Positions 39,401-53,497 of a stretch of 64,000 bases of DNA are shown in pieces. The stretch lies in contig NC_087151.1 of assembly GCF_035594125.1 (NCBI RefSeq), positions 23,915,831-23,979,830 on the forward strand, in the 5' to 3' direction. This DNA is from Scylla paramamosain (taxonomy: Eukaryota; Arthropoda; Malacostraca; Decapoda; Portunidae). The notes under the pieces are model-generated. The model saw only the letters and a list, made by a program, of their open reading frames with translations. It made no database searches and had not been told where the DNA came from. The position numbers and the translations under genes were made by a program. How positions within the stretch are numbered: the first letter of the stretch is position 1; every line of letters begins with the position of its first letter.

Positions 39401-42400
39401 TGTTTTTGGGCTACTTAACTAACAAAACCCTAAAACGCATGCAAAACCCCTTTATTGATATACAGAGTAACATTACCAAAAACAAGTATTTTAAGTGTTT
39501 TCAGCTTGCAAATTACACTACATCGCGAAACTAAAGAACATTACGAGAAACGTGTATTTTTAATATTTTTGAGCTTCTTAGGTACCAAAACACTGAAACG
39601 CACGAATAACACTCTATACGGAGAAACAGATTAACAATACAAAAATGAAACAGGGGAAGAATGGGGAAACAAGAGGACCCTACGAATAACTTGTTTTAGG
39701 AGTGTTTTTGAGCTTCTTAGTACCAAAAAAAAAAAAAAAAAAAAAAAGCATTGAATAACTCTTCATATAGAGAAACAACAATATTACCAAAAAAACGTGT
39801 ATTTTGAGTGTTTTTTTTTTCTTACACTGTTAAGTACCAAAACGCCAAAATGCATGCAATGTGCCCTATATGAGAAAAAGAAACGACATTAAGTGAAACG
39901 TATCTTTTGAGGATTTTTTGTATGTTACACAGCAAAACTCTAAAAATCTTGGAAAGCATCCTATATGGGAAAACAAAAAAATGTCTTTTAATTTTTTTTT
40001 TTTTTTTTTGGAGCTGCATATGTACCAAAATACTAAAACGCACGGAAAGCACCCATTGTGGAGACACAAAGTAACATTACCAAGTATTTTTACTTAAGAA
40101 AAAATTACAAGTGTTTTTAATGTTTTTGAGCTTGTTGCGTACATAAACGTCAAAATGCATGCAAACATCCTATATGGGGAGACAAAATGACATTACGAGA
40201 AACGTATATTAAGGATATTTTTGAGCTTCTCAAGTACCAAAACGCTAAAAAGCATGAATAGCTCTCTACATGGACAAATAGAGCAACACTACGAAAAAAA
40301 CATGTATTTTGAGTGCATTTCCCATTGTCATATACCAAAATGTCAAAATGTATGTAAAGCACCTTATATGGGGAAAGGAAACGACATTTTAAGAAACGTG
40401 TTTGTTGAGTGATTATGGCATGTTTAGATACCAAAAAGCTAGATAGCATTAAAAGTATCCTATGTGGAAGAACACTACATCATTATCAAATTCTTATCTT
40501 TTCGATGTTTTTAAGCTACTTACGTACTAGAAAGCTAAAACGCAGGCAAAACACCCGTTATGGAAAAACAGTATAAGTTTACCAAAAAAACGGTATTTTC
40601 AGATGTTTTGAACTTGTTACATACAAAAATTCTAAAATGCATGGAAAGTACTCTATATGGGGAAAGAAAATAATATTAAGAGAAACGTGTGTAATGAGAG
40701 TTATTAAGCTTCTTAGTTACCAAAACGTTAAAAGGCATCAATAGCATTCTGTATAGCGAAATAAAACTTCATTACCAAAGACGTGTATTTTGAATGTTTT
40801 TTCCATTGTTAGTTACCAAACTCCAAAATGCATGCAAAGTCACCTACATGGGGAAAGGAAACGGCATTAACAGAAACGTGTCTTTTGTGATTTTAAGTGT
40901 GTTAGACACGATAAACGTTAAAAAGCATAGATACCACCCTGTATGGAAAAATATAATAATATTAGGAAAAACGTGTCTCGAGTGTTTTTGAACCACTTAT
41001 GTACGAAAACGCTAAAACGCATGCAAAACACCTTTTATAGTGCAATAAAATAACGTAACCCAAAAAGAAGTATTTTGAGTGTTTTTCACTTTGTTAGTTA
41101 GGTACCAAAACGTCAAAAAGCATACAAAACAGCTTATATTAGGATACTAAATGAGATTTCCAGAAACATTTCTTTTATGAGTTTATGCTAGGAACTGAAA
41201 TACTAAAAAGCATGGAAAACACCTTATAAGTAAAAACAAAATAACTTCAACAAAAATGTCTCTTTTAAGTGTTTTGAGCTACTTATCAAAACGCTAAAAC
41301 GTATGTAAAACGCCCTTCATGGAAAAACAGTATATTTCTACTAAAAACGTGTATTTGGAGTGTTTTTGAGCTTGTTACGTAGAAAAATGCCAAAAATGCG
41401 TGGAAAGTACTTTATATGGGGAAAGGAGAAGACATTACGAGAAACATGTGTTAAGAGAGCTTTTGAGCTTCTCAGGTACCAAAACGCTAAAAAGTATGAA
41501 TAGCACTCTTCATGGAGGAGCAACAACAACAAAAAAAAAAGGTATATTTTGAATGTGTTTCACATTGTTAGATACCAAAACGCCAAAATGCATAGAAAGC
41601 ATCCCATATGGAGAAAGAAAACTAGATTTCCAGAAACGTGTCTTTCGAGTGTTAGCAAGCGTGCTAGGCATCGAAACGCTAAAAAGCATGGAAAGTACCT
41701 TATATGGGAAAACAAAAGAACATTACTAATAACGTCTCTTTCCAGTGTTTTGAGTTATTTACGTATGAAAACGCTAAAACGCATGTATCTCTATGGAAAA
41801 CAAAATAAATACCAAAAACAATTATTTTGAATGTTTTTCAGCATGTTACTTACAAAAGGCCAAAATATTTCAAACTACTTTAAATGCGGAAACGAAAAAA
41901 AAAAAAACGAAAAACGCGTATTACGAGTGTTTTTGAGCTTATTAGGTACCAAAACATTCATATGCATGCATGTTTCTCCATTTGGAGAAACAGAAAAAAT
42001 ATTACCAAAGCATGTATTTTACGTGTATTTCACATTGTTAGTTTCTTTCGAGTGTTTTTGACCTACTTACATACCAAAACGCTACAACGCATGCAAAACA
42101 CCTTTTATGTAGAAACAGAATAACATTATCAAAAACAAGAGTTTTGATTTTTTTTTTTTTTTTTGAGCTTGTTACGTAGACAAACGCCAAAATGCATGCA
42201 AAGTACCCTCTATGGAGAAACGAGAAAAAGAAAAAAAAAAGTTACCAGAAACGTGTATTAGCAATGGTTTTGAGCTTCTTGGACACCAAAACGCTAAAAC
42301 GCATAAATACCACTCCAGAAACGTGTCTTTTTAGTATTTATGAGCGTGCTAGGTTCTAAAACGCTAAAAGGCATGCTCAAAACATAAGCAATTTAACACG

Positions 42401-45400
42401 AGATTAGCGATCCTACAATACCCCTTTCAGTGTTTTTGAGTTACGCACCAAAACGCAAAATCGCATGCAAAAACATCTATAATGGAGAAACCGAATAACA
42501 TTACCAATAACAAGTATTTTGAATATTTTTTTTTTTATGCTCATTGCGTACATAAACGCAAAAAATACATAAAAAGTACCCTGTATGGGGAGACGAAAAA
42601 AAAAAAAAAATCGAAAAATGTGTATTATCAGTGGTCTTGAGCTCCTTAGATACTAAAACGCTAAAACGCATAAATAGCACTCTATATGGAGAAACAGAAC
42701 AATATTACCAAGAGTGTATTTCACATTGTATTAGAGTGTATTTCACATTGTTAGGTACCAAAACGCCAAATTCAAAGCAAAGCACACTATATGGGAAAGG
42801 AAACGAGATTTCCAGAGACTTGTCTTTTTAGTGTTTATAAGAGTGATAGGCATCAAAACACTAAAAAAAGCATGGAAAGCACCGTATATGAGAATGTTTT
42901 TGGGTTACCTACGTACTAAAACGGTAAAACGCAGGCAAAACATTCTATATGGAGAAGCAGAATAATATTACCACGAACAATTATTTTGAGTATTTTTAAG
43001 CTTGTTACTTAAAAAAAAAACGCCAAAATGCATGCAAATTTCCCTATTTAGGGAAGCGATACTATAATGTGTATTATGAGTGTTTTTTTTTTCTTTTATT
43101 TTTTGTTACTTAGGTAATAAATCATGTACAAAATCGCCAAAATGTATTCAAAATATTGCTAAACAAAACGCCATTATAAGGAACTTGACGTATGAGTGTT
43201 TTTAGGCTTCGTAGGTACAAAAATGCTAAAACTCTTTATGAAGAAACAAAACAATATTACCAAAAATGTGTATTTTGGGTGTATTTCACATTGTTAGCTC
43301 CCATAACGCGAAACACCATGCCAAGCTCTCTATATGAGAAAACGAAAGGAGATTTCAAAAAATGTGTCTTTTGAATGTTTATGATCGTGCTAGGCATGAA
43401 AACGATAAAAAGCATGGAAAGTACCTTATATGGGAAATGGAGAAAAAGATAAAAACATTACTAAAAACGTCTCTTATCAGTGTTTTGAGCTACTTACGTA
43501 ACAAAATGTTAAAAGTCATGCAACCCTGTATAGAAAGCAGAATAACTACCAATAAAACAAGCATTTTGAGAGTTTTTGAGCATGTTACGTAAAAAAAAGG
43601 CAAAATGATGTAAACAACTTTACATGTCGGAAAAAAAATATATTACGAGAAATATTTATTATTAGGTACGAAAGCACTAAAATACATAAACAGAATTCCT
43701 TACGAAAAAAAAAAAAAATACAGAAAACGTGCATTTTGAGTGCATTTCACATTCTTAGTTGCCATAACCCAATATGCATGCAAACCACTCTATAAGATGA
43801 AAGAAAACGGCATTTACAGTAGCGTGCCTTTTGAGTGTTTGTAAGGTTGTTAGGCATAAAAAACCTAAAACCCATGAAAAATATGCTATATTGGAAAAGA
43901 GCACAATATTACCAAAAATGTGTCATTTGAGTGTTTTTTGGAGCTATTTACGTATCAAAACGCTAACACGTAAGCAAAACACACAAATAGAGAAACAATA
44001 ACATTACAAAAAAAAAAAAAGTATATTCAGTGTTTTCATACTTGTTACGTACAAAAACCTCAAAATGCTTGGAAAGTGCCCTGTATGGTGAAATAAAAGA
44101 CATTACGAGAATCTTGTATTATGAGCGTTTTTGAGCTTCATTGGTGTCAAAATGCTAAAACGCATAAATAGCACTCTATATGAAGAAACAGAACAACATT
44201 AACAAAAACGTATATATTGAGTATATTTCACATTGTTAGGTACCAAAACGACAAAATGCATGCAAAGCACTTTATCTGAGATAAAGAAACGAGGTTCCCC
44301 CCCAAAAAAAAAGTGTCTCTTAGTGTTTATGAGCGTGTTAGGCGCGAAAATGCAAAAAGAGAAAAGGAAAACACTCTATATGGGAAAAGAAAACAAAACA
44401 TCTCTTTTAAGTGCTTTTGATATCCTTACCTACCAAAATTCTAAAACGCAAACAAAACGCGCTTTATGGAGAAACAGAATAACATTACCAAAATCAAGTA
44501 TTTTCATTGTTTTTGAGCTTTTCACGCACAAAACTCCAAAATGCATTGAAAATACTCTATATGGGTTAACGAAATAACATTACGAAAAACATTATGAGTG
44601 CTTTTAATCTTCTTAGGCACAAAAAACGTTAAAGCAAAAATGTGTTTTTCAGTATATTTCACATTCTTAGGTACCAAAATGTCAAAATGCATGCAAAAGC
44701 CCTTCATAATGGGAAACGTTTCTTTTGAGTGTTTATAAGCGATTTATGTATCGAAACGATATATTTGAAAAGGAAACGAGATTCCCAGAAACGTGTCTTT
44801 TAGTGTTTGTATGAGTGCTAGGCACAAAAACGCTAAAGGGCATGGAAATCACCCTATATGGAATACAAAACTACAATACGAGAAACTTGTCTTTTGTGTG
44901 TGTTTTTTTTTTTAGCTTCTTCCGTACCAAAACGATAAAACGCATGCAAAATACCCTTATAAAAAAAAAGAAAAAGTATTTTGAGTGTTCTGAGTTTGTA
45001 ACGTAGGAAAACGACAAAATGCATGCAAAATAACCTGTATGGGGTAACGAAAGAACATTACGAGAAACGTGTTCTATGAGTGCTTTTAAACTTCTTAGAT
45101 AAAAAAAAAACGCGAAAACGCCTAAATATCGTTCTATATTAAGGAACAGAACAACATTACCAAAAACGTGCATTTTGAGTGTTTTTTCACATTCTTAGGT
45201 ACCAAAAAGCTAAAAACGCATGCAAAATCCCCCATATGAGCAAACGAAACGAAATTTCCAGAAACTTGATTTTTGGGGAATTTATGAGCGTTCTAGCTAT
45301 CAAAACGCTTAAAAGCATGGAAATCAACCTATATTAGAATACGAATGAACATTACCAAAAATGTATATTTTGAGAGTCTTTCACATTGTTAGGTACCAAA

Positions 45401-48400
45401 TTGGCAAAATGCATGTAGAGCCCAAAATACGGGGAAAAAAAACGAAATTTACAGAAACATTTCTTTTGAGTATTTATGAGCTTGTTAGACACAAAAACAC
45501 TAAAAAGCATGGAAAGCACTCTATACTGGAAAAAAAAAAAACATTACCAAAAACTTTTTTTTCAAGTGTTTTGAGCTACTTTCTTAACAAAACGCTAAAA
45601 CACATGTAAACTATGTGGAAAAGAGAATAACTAACAAAAACAAATATTTTGAGGGCTTTTGAGCTTGTTATGAACAGATACGCCAAAATACTGCAAACTA
45701 CCCTATATGAGGAATAGGAAAAAAAAAAAAAAACACGTGTATTATGAGTTAATTTCAGCTTCTTAACTACCAAAACCCTAAAACTCATGAATAGCACTCC
45801 ATATGGAGAAATAGAATAACATTACCAAAACGCCAAAATGCAGTCAAAGCATCATATATGGGGTAAGGAAACAAGATTTCCAAAGAATAAATGTGTGTTT
45901 TGAGTGTTTATGAGTGTAATAGGCATCAAAACACTATAAATTATACAAAATACTCGATATTGTTAGGCACCAAAGCGGTAAAAAGCATGGAAATCACCCT
46001 TCATGGGAATATAAAACGGCATTACGCAAAATGTGTCTATCGAGTGTTTTAGAAATTCTTATGTTCCAAAATGCTAAAGCGCATGCAAAAATATATGTTA
46101 TGGAGAAACAAAATAATATTACCAAAATCAAGATTTTTTTTTCTAGTTTTTCAGCTTGTTACATAGAAAAATGTCAAAAAGCATGCAAAGTACACTTAAT
46201 GCGGAAGAGAAAAGACATTACATGAATCGTGTATTATGAGTGTTTTTGAGTTTTTTTAGGTTTCAAAACGTAAAAACACATGAATAGCACTCTATATAGA
46301 GAAACAATAATATTGCCAAAAATGTGTATTTGCATGCAATGTACCTTCCATGGGAAAAGAGAATGAGATTTCCAGAAACGTGTCTTGAGTGTTTATGAGC
46401 TTGCTAGGCACCAAAGCGCTAAAAAGTATTAAAAGCACCTTCTATGGGAATAGAAAACAGCATTACCAAAAACGTGTCTTTTGAGTGATTTTCAGCTGCT
46501 TTGGTACCAAAACTCTAAAACGCATGAAAAAAAACCCTTTATGAATAAAAAATAACATTACCAAAAAGAAGTATTTTCAGTGTTTTAGGACTTGTTACGA
46601 AAAAAAACTATATTCATGTAAAGTATCCTATGAGGAAAGGAAAGGTCATTACGAGACACTTTTATTATATATGTTTATCAACTTTATAGGTTCCCAGACG
46701 CTAAAACGCATTAACATGTCTCTATATGAAGAAACAGAAACACATAACAAAAAAAAAATATGGAAAAAAAAACGACATATCGAGAAACGAGTCTTTTTGA
46801 CTGGTTATGAGCGTGTTAGGCAAAACGCATGGAAAACCCCCTATAAAGGAAAACAAAACAGTAATATATGGGGAAACTAAAAGACATTACAAGAATAGTG
46901 TATTATGGGAGTCTTGAGCCTCTAGATACTAAATGCTAAAACGCATGGTTAGCATATCTATATCGAGAAACACAACAACATTGCCAAAAACGTGTATTTT
47001 CACTCTTTTTTCACATTATGATTATTATTATTAGTCCATGTAAAGCTCACTATATGAGGAAACGAAACATTACTTTTCATTTCAGCGTTATTCAACTTAT
47101 AATAAACCAAACGCTGAAACGCGTGCATCCACTCTGTGGCGAAAAACAAAATATAAACATCCCAAAAACAAGTGTTTTTAATGTTTATTTATTTATTTAT
47201 TTAGTTATTTAGTTATTTATTTATTCTTTTTTTTTTGTTTTGGCATGTAACGTAGAAAAACGCAAAATGCCGGCAATATGGGGAAATGAAAGGACATTAC
47301 CAGAGACGTGTATTATGAGTGTTTTTAAGTTTCTTAGGTACCAAAACACTAAAATAATATTATTAAAAACGTTTATTTTCAGCGTATTTCACATGTTTTG
47401 ATACCAAAACGCCAAAATGCATGCAAAGTACCTTATATGGCGAAGAGAAACGACAGTTCCAGAAATGTGTCTTTTGAGTGTTTATAAACGTTTTAGGCAC
47501 CAAAACGCTCTAAGGCATGGAAAACTCTCTATATGGGGAAACAAAGAAATTTACAAAACACGTTTTTGACCTACTTCCGTACTAAAACGCTAACATTCTT
47601 GCAAAAAACATACTTTAAGGAGAAAGAGAATAACTTTACCAAAAACAAGTATTATGAGTGTTTTCAGCTTCTTTCGTACAAAAACGAAAAAAATGCATGG
47701 AAGGTACCCAATATGGGGAAACGAAAAGACATTACGAGAATTGAGCATTTTAAGTGTATTTGAGCTTCTTAGGTACCAAAACTTTAAAGGGTATGAATAG
47801 CATTCTATATGTAGTGAAGAACATTACCAAAAATTTGTATTTCGAAGCGAAACTACTTTACCAGAAAAGTGTCTTTTAATTTAATTAATTAATTAATTAA
47901 TTTTTTTTTTTACGCCCCAAAAGGCTAAAATACATAGGAAGCACCATATATTAGGTACTAAAACTTAAAAACGCATGAATAGCACTCTATGTGGAAAGAC
48001 AGAACATTACCGAAAACCTGTATTTTGACTGTTTTTCACATTATTAAATTCCAAAACGCAAAATCCATGCGAACCACCTTATATGGGGTAAGGAAACGAA
48101 AAAAAAAAAAAAAAAAATTTCAGTGTTTATGAGCGTGTAAGGCACGAAAACTATAAGAAGCAAGGAAAGCTCCTTATATGGGAAAACAAAACAACATTAC
48201 ATTTGAGTGTTTTGAGTGTTTTTCAATTTCTTGCTTACCAAAACGCTAAAACGGATGCAAAACACCCTTTGTGGAAAAACAGATTAACATTATCAAAAAC
48301 AAGTCTTTTAAGTGTTTTTGAGCTTGTTACATACAAAAACGCCAAAATGCATAAAAAAAAAAAAAAAATTACCATATATATGCAAAAGAAAGGACATTGC

Positions 48401-50349
48401 CAGAGGTGTGTATTTTAAGTATCTTTGAGTTTTTTAGATACCAAAACGTTCATACGCATGAATAGCACGTGGTATGGAAAAAAAAAAAAACATTACCAAA
48501 AACGTGTATTTTAAGTGTTTTCACATTATTAGGTACAAAAATGCCAAAATTCACACAAAGCATCCTATATGTGGAAACAAAACGACTTTACCAGAAATCT
48601 GTTTTGAGTGTTTTTGAACGTGTTAGCTATTAAAACGCTAAAAAGAATGGAAATCACCTTATATGAAAAAATAAAATAAAAAAAGATTACGAAAAACGTA
48701 TGTTTTGAGCGTTTTTCAACTTCTTACGTACCAAAACGTTAAAAAGTATCCAGAACAAACTTTATGGTGATATAGAATAACAGTATTAAAGATAACTCTT
48801 TTAGTTTTTTGTTTTTAATTGTTACGTAGAAAACGACAAAATGCAATTAAAGAACTCTATATGGTGAAACGAAAAGACATTACGAAAAACGTGAATTATG
48901 TGTTTTTTTTTTTTTTCTTCTTTTTTGGTACTAAATGCGAAAACAGGTCAATACCACTCTATATGGAGAAAAAAAAAATAGGAAAAACTTGTACTTTGAG
49001 TTTTCCTCACATTGTTAGGTATCAAAACGGCAAATTGCATAAAAAGCCTCCTTTATTGAGAAACGAAACGATATTCCAAAAAACGTATGTTTTCAGTGTT
49101 TTTGTGCATGTTAGGCACCAAAACGCAAAATAAGCATGGAAAGCACCCTATATGGGAAATGAAAACAAAATTCCCCAAAACAAGGGTTTTTGATTGTTTT
49201 TAGCTTCTTGTGTACCAAAAAAAAAGCAAATCAAAAACACCCTACATTGAGAAACAGAATCAAATTATCAAAACAAATATTTTGAGGGTTTTTGAGCTTG
49301 CTATGAAAAAAGACACCAAAATGTATGGAAAATATCCTACATGGGAAAAGTAAATTAAATTGAGAAACGTGTATTATGAGTGTTTTTGAGCTTTTTAGTT
49401 ACTGAAACAGCTAAAACCCAATAAGAGCACTCTATATTGAGATACATAACAAAAATACAAAAACTTTGTATCTTGAATGTATTTTAAGATACAAGATTTT
49501 GTATCTTGAATGTATTGAATGGTATCAAAACGCCTAAAATGCAAACGACATTTCCAGAAACATAGCTTTTAAGTGTTTATGATGTGTTAGGCGCCAAAAC
49601 GCTAAAAAAAAAAAAAAACATGGAAAGCACCCTATATGGGAAAAAGAAAAAAACGTGTAAAAGACTCGTTTTTTGTATTTTTGTATTTTTTTCAGCTTCC
49701 TACGCTCGAAAACGGTAAACAGATGCAAAAAAAAAAAAAAACTTCAGAGAGAAAGTGAACAAGTAATATTACCAGAAACAAAAATTTACAGTTTTTTTTT
49801 TTACTTGGTACGTAGAAAAAAATCCCAAAATGCATGCATGAAAATACGCTAAACAGAAATAAAAAGACGTAAATAGAAGTGTAATATGAAATTTCTTGAG
49901 GTTCTTAGGTACCAAATTCTTAAAACGCAAGAATAGCACTCTATATGGAGAAACAGAAAAAAAAAAAAAAACATTACCAAAAATGTGTATTTTCAGATTA
50001 TTTCACATTGCTAGGTACGAAAACGCAAAAAAAATTCATGCAGAGTACCCTATATAGGGAAAAGAAACGACATTTCCAGATAAGTGTCTTGGGTATATAT
50101 GAGCGTGTTAGGTACCAAAACGCTAAAACGCATGGAAAGTACCCTATATAGGAATAAAAGAACTTTACAAAACAAAACGTGTCTTTTCTATGTCTTTGAG
50201 CTACTTAAGTATTACAACGCTAGGATAAATGCAAAACACACGTTATGAAGAATGAAAATAACATTACCAAAAACAAATATTTTGAGTGCTTTTGAGATTC
50301 TTAGATATTAAAACGATAAAACGCATGAATAGCACTCTATATGGATAAA

Positions 50350-50425
50350 TATAACATAATTATATATTATATATTATATTTTCTACTATATTATATAATA
50401 TATATTATATATTATATTATATATT
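50350..50425. repeat. AT-only patch within satellite
   Basis: An irregular TATATTA/ATAATATA stretch that replaces the middle of one monomer. It is probably a degenerated microsatellite. Confidence 0.7.
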
Positions 50426-50577
50426 TCAGTTTCTTAGGTACCAAAACGGCAAAATGCACGTAAAGCACCCTATATGGGAGAAATGAAACGAGATTTACAG
50501 AAAAGTGTCTTTTTAGTATTAATGAGCGTGCTAGGCGTCAAAACGCTGAAAAAAAGGATGGAAAGCATACTATACGG

Positions 50578-50750
<173 letters not shown>

Positions 50751-51035
50751 CATCTTCTTGGTTACCAAATCGCAAAAACGAGTGAAGAAGCACTCTTTAG
50801 GGAGAAATAGAACATCACCAAAAACGTATATTTTGATTGCTTTTCACATTCTTAGCTACCAATACGCCAAAATCCATGAAAGCACTCATGTTAGGTACAA
50901 TAACGGCAAACTGCATGCATAGTGCCCTATTTGGTAAAACAAATATTGATTGCCAGAAACGTGTTTTATGAGTGTTATTGACCTTAAGTAAATAAACGCA
51001 AAAACGCGTGAATAGCACTCTATATGTAGAAACTG

Positions 51036-51161
<126 letters not shown>

Positions 51162-52405
51162 CCATAATGCATGCAAAGCTCTTTTTATAGACAATGGAAA
51201 CAAGATTACCTGAAAGGTGCTTTTTTCACTGATTTACTGCGTTTTAGGCATCAGAACACTAAAATGATGGAAAGCATTGTATATTGGAAGACAAAACATT
51301 ACCAAAAACTGTGTCTTTTTAATTTTTTGAGCTATTATGTACCAAAACGCTAACACGCATGCAAAACACCCATTAAGAAGAAACAGAATAACTTTACAAA
51401 AAAAAAAAAAGTGTATATTCAGTGTTTTGAGCTCCTTACGTAAAAAGTACGATAAAATGCATGTAAAGTATCCTGTATTGAAAAGGAAATGATGTAGCAA
51501 GAAACGTGTGTTTTTTTAACATCTTAGGTAACAAAGCGTTAAAACACGTGAAAACACTTTATATGGAGAAACAGAACAACATTGCCAAAAACGTCTGTTT
51601 TGAGGGTTTTTTACATTGTTATGTACCAAAACGCCAAAATGAATGCAAAACACTCTATATGGGGAAATGAAAGAACATGACGAGGAACATGTATTGTGAG
51701 TGTTTTTTGAGCTTCTTAAGTACCAAAAGTCTAAAATGCGTCAATAGCACTTTATATGAAGGATGAAAACAACATTACGGAAAACGTTTATTTTAAGTGT
51801 TTTTCACATTGTTATGTACCAAAGCAACGAAATGTATGCAAAGCATTCTATGTGGGGAAAAAAAATGACAATACCTGAAACATGTCTTTTGAGTCTTTTT
51901 AACCTATTAGGTACCAAAATGCTAAAATACATGGAAAGCACTCAATATTGGACCACAAAAACATAAAGAAAAGCGTGTCCTTGGAGTTTTTTTTTTTCAG
52001 TTTTGTATGTACCAAAACACTTAAACGCATGGAAAACACCATTTCTGTAGAAACAAAATAACATTACCAAAAGTATGCATTTCCAGTGTTTTTGAGTTTG
52101 TTAGGTACAAAAACAGGAAAATGCATTTAAAGAACCTTATGTGGTGAAACAATGTAATATTACCATAAACGTGGATTAAAAGTGTTTTTGACATTCTCAG
52201 GTAACAAAATGCTAAAAATGCGTGAATAGCACTTTATACGTATATAGCACTTCATCTGTTTTTAGTGTTTTAGGCACCAAAAACGCTAAATTACATAGAA
52301 AGCACCCTATACTGGGATACAAAAGAACAATACAAGAAATGTGTATTTTTGGGTGTTTTGTGTTTTTGAGCTTCTCTGTATCAAAACGCTAAAAAGTAAG
52401 TAGTA

Positions 52406-52522
52406 GGGAAATTGGCATGGGAGTTGCCCATCCTAAATTGGCATGCCATGGGAATCCCCATGGAATGGGGACTCCCATGGCAATGCCAAATTAGGATGGG
52501 CGACTCCCATGACAATTTTCCA
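52406..52522. repeat. 117-bp imperfect hairpin at the satellite boundary
   Basis: Two arms of about 57 bp (52406-52462 and 52465-52522) are inverted repeats with only a few mismatches, for example CATGGGAGTTGCCCATCC against GGATGGGCGACTCCCATG. The loop is 2-3 bp. The short internal motif ATGGGAATCCCCAT is itself nearly palindromic. It lies exactly between the last satellite monomer and the GC-richer DNA, so it may be a foldback/MITE-like element. Confidence 0.85.
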
Positions 52523-53320
52523 GAGGCCTCAGTGGCAATCCATTTCCGAATGGCGACCCTGGCTGTAAATTAACGCGGGGGGGAGGAGCAGATCATTCAC
52601 GACGACGTCACCAGGGCCCATGTTAAGGGTGGGGCGAGAAGGCGATGGCGGAGAGGTGGGGGCGTGTGTCCTTATCCTTCAGCGGCTATGGAATGACTAA
52701 ATCAATCAATGATGGCGGGTGGGAAATAATTGAATGGGAAGGGGGTGGGGGACTGAACGCATCAGGTACGGCAGGCAGCTGGGATCACTGACAGCTACAC
52801 GTTAGGGTCGCCATCACACGCGTGGTCTGGGAGACTCTGACGACATTGCCATGGAGGCCTCCCTTTCACTCACGTGGATCCTGAACAGCCAGGGTGGTTT
52901 GAGTCTTGCCATCACATGTTCCCTCCGATATCTCAGTATATTCCAATGTCTCCACCACTTAATGGTCAAGGTTGACGGAAGGGAAGAGGGTGGAGGAGGT
53001 CTGAATGCGTCAGGAAAGTGGGTGGCAACGCCACCACGCAGCTGCCATCCGCTAGTCGCACACGCGGGTCCTGGACGGCCTGGGTGGCGAGTCTTGCCAT
53101 CACGTGTTCCCTCTGACATCTCACTACATGTCCTGCCTCTTCCAGATGGCCAAGGTCGTCGTGACTACCCACGTGGTTCCGTTACCTGCGATCCCTTTAC
53201 CTTGGACGAAGCATCTGTGACGGCGGGGACGGCGGGTGTCACCTTCACTTTCACGGACCACCCGTGGTGTGGGCGATTTCGCCGACATAGTACTTATGAC
53301 GGATGGTCACCTTATTATTA
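52523..53320. other. GC-richer stretch with a diverged ~190-bp tandem duplication
   Basis: No recognisable gene. Two diverged copies of one unit lie about 190 bp apart: GAGTCTTGCCATCACATG near 52900 recurs as GAGTCTTGCCATCACGTG near 53089. The preceding TGAACGCATCAGG and TGAATGCGTCAGG match similarly at 52757 and 53002. The 170-codon plus-strand ORF over it runs through both units and then into a (TTA)n tract, so I do not call it a gene. Confidence 0.6.
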
Positions 53321-53362
53321 TTATTATTATCATTATTATTATTATTATCATCATTATTATTA
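53310..53362. repeat. (TTA)n microsatellite
   Basis: Imperfect TTA/TCA repeats just left of the Polinton-derived genes. Confidence 0.9.
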
Positions 53363-53423
53363 GAAAGGTTATGCAGAGTCGATGGGGCATTTTATTTTTA
53401 TTAGGGCAAATACAGCTCATTGA

Positions 53424-53452
53424 TTTATTAGGACAAATACATCTCATTTATT
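53424..53452 (-). terminator. Two polyadenylation-signal hexamers, minus strand
   Basis: AATAAA occurs on the minus strand at 53447-53452 and 53424-53429, about 46 and 69 bp after the stop codon of the leftmost minus-strand gene. They are well placed to serve as its poly(A) signals. Confidence 0.45.
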
Positions 53453-53497
53453 CAAAACATTTGCAAAATGAAGGCAAAGAGATCATCATCATCGCTG

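Noticed and set aside
49440..49515. Short inverted/direct repeat with TTTGTATCTTGAATGTATT
   Set aside because: A small local duplication inside a satellite monomer, with no sign of function.
52851..53363. 170-codon plus-strand ORF in the GC-rich region
   Set aside because: It crosses a diverged tandem duplication and ends in a (TTA)n tract, and its two halves do not conserve one reading frame. No domain is recognised.
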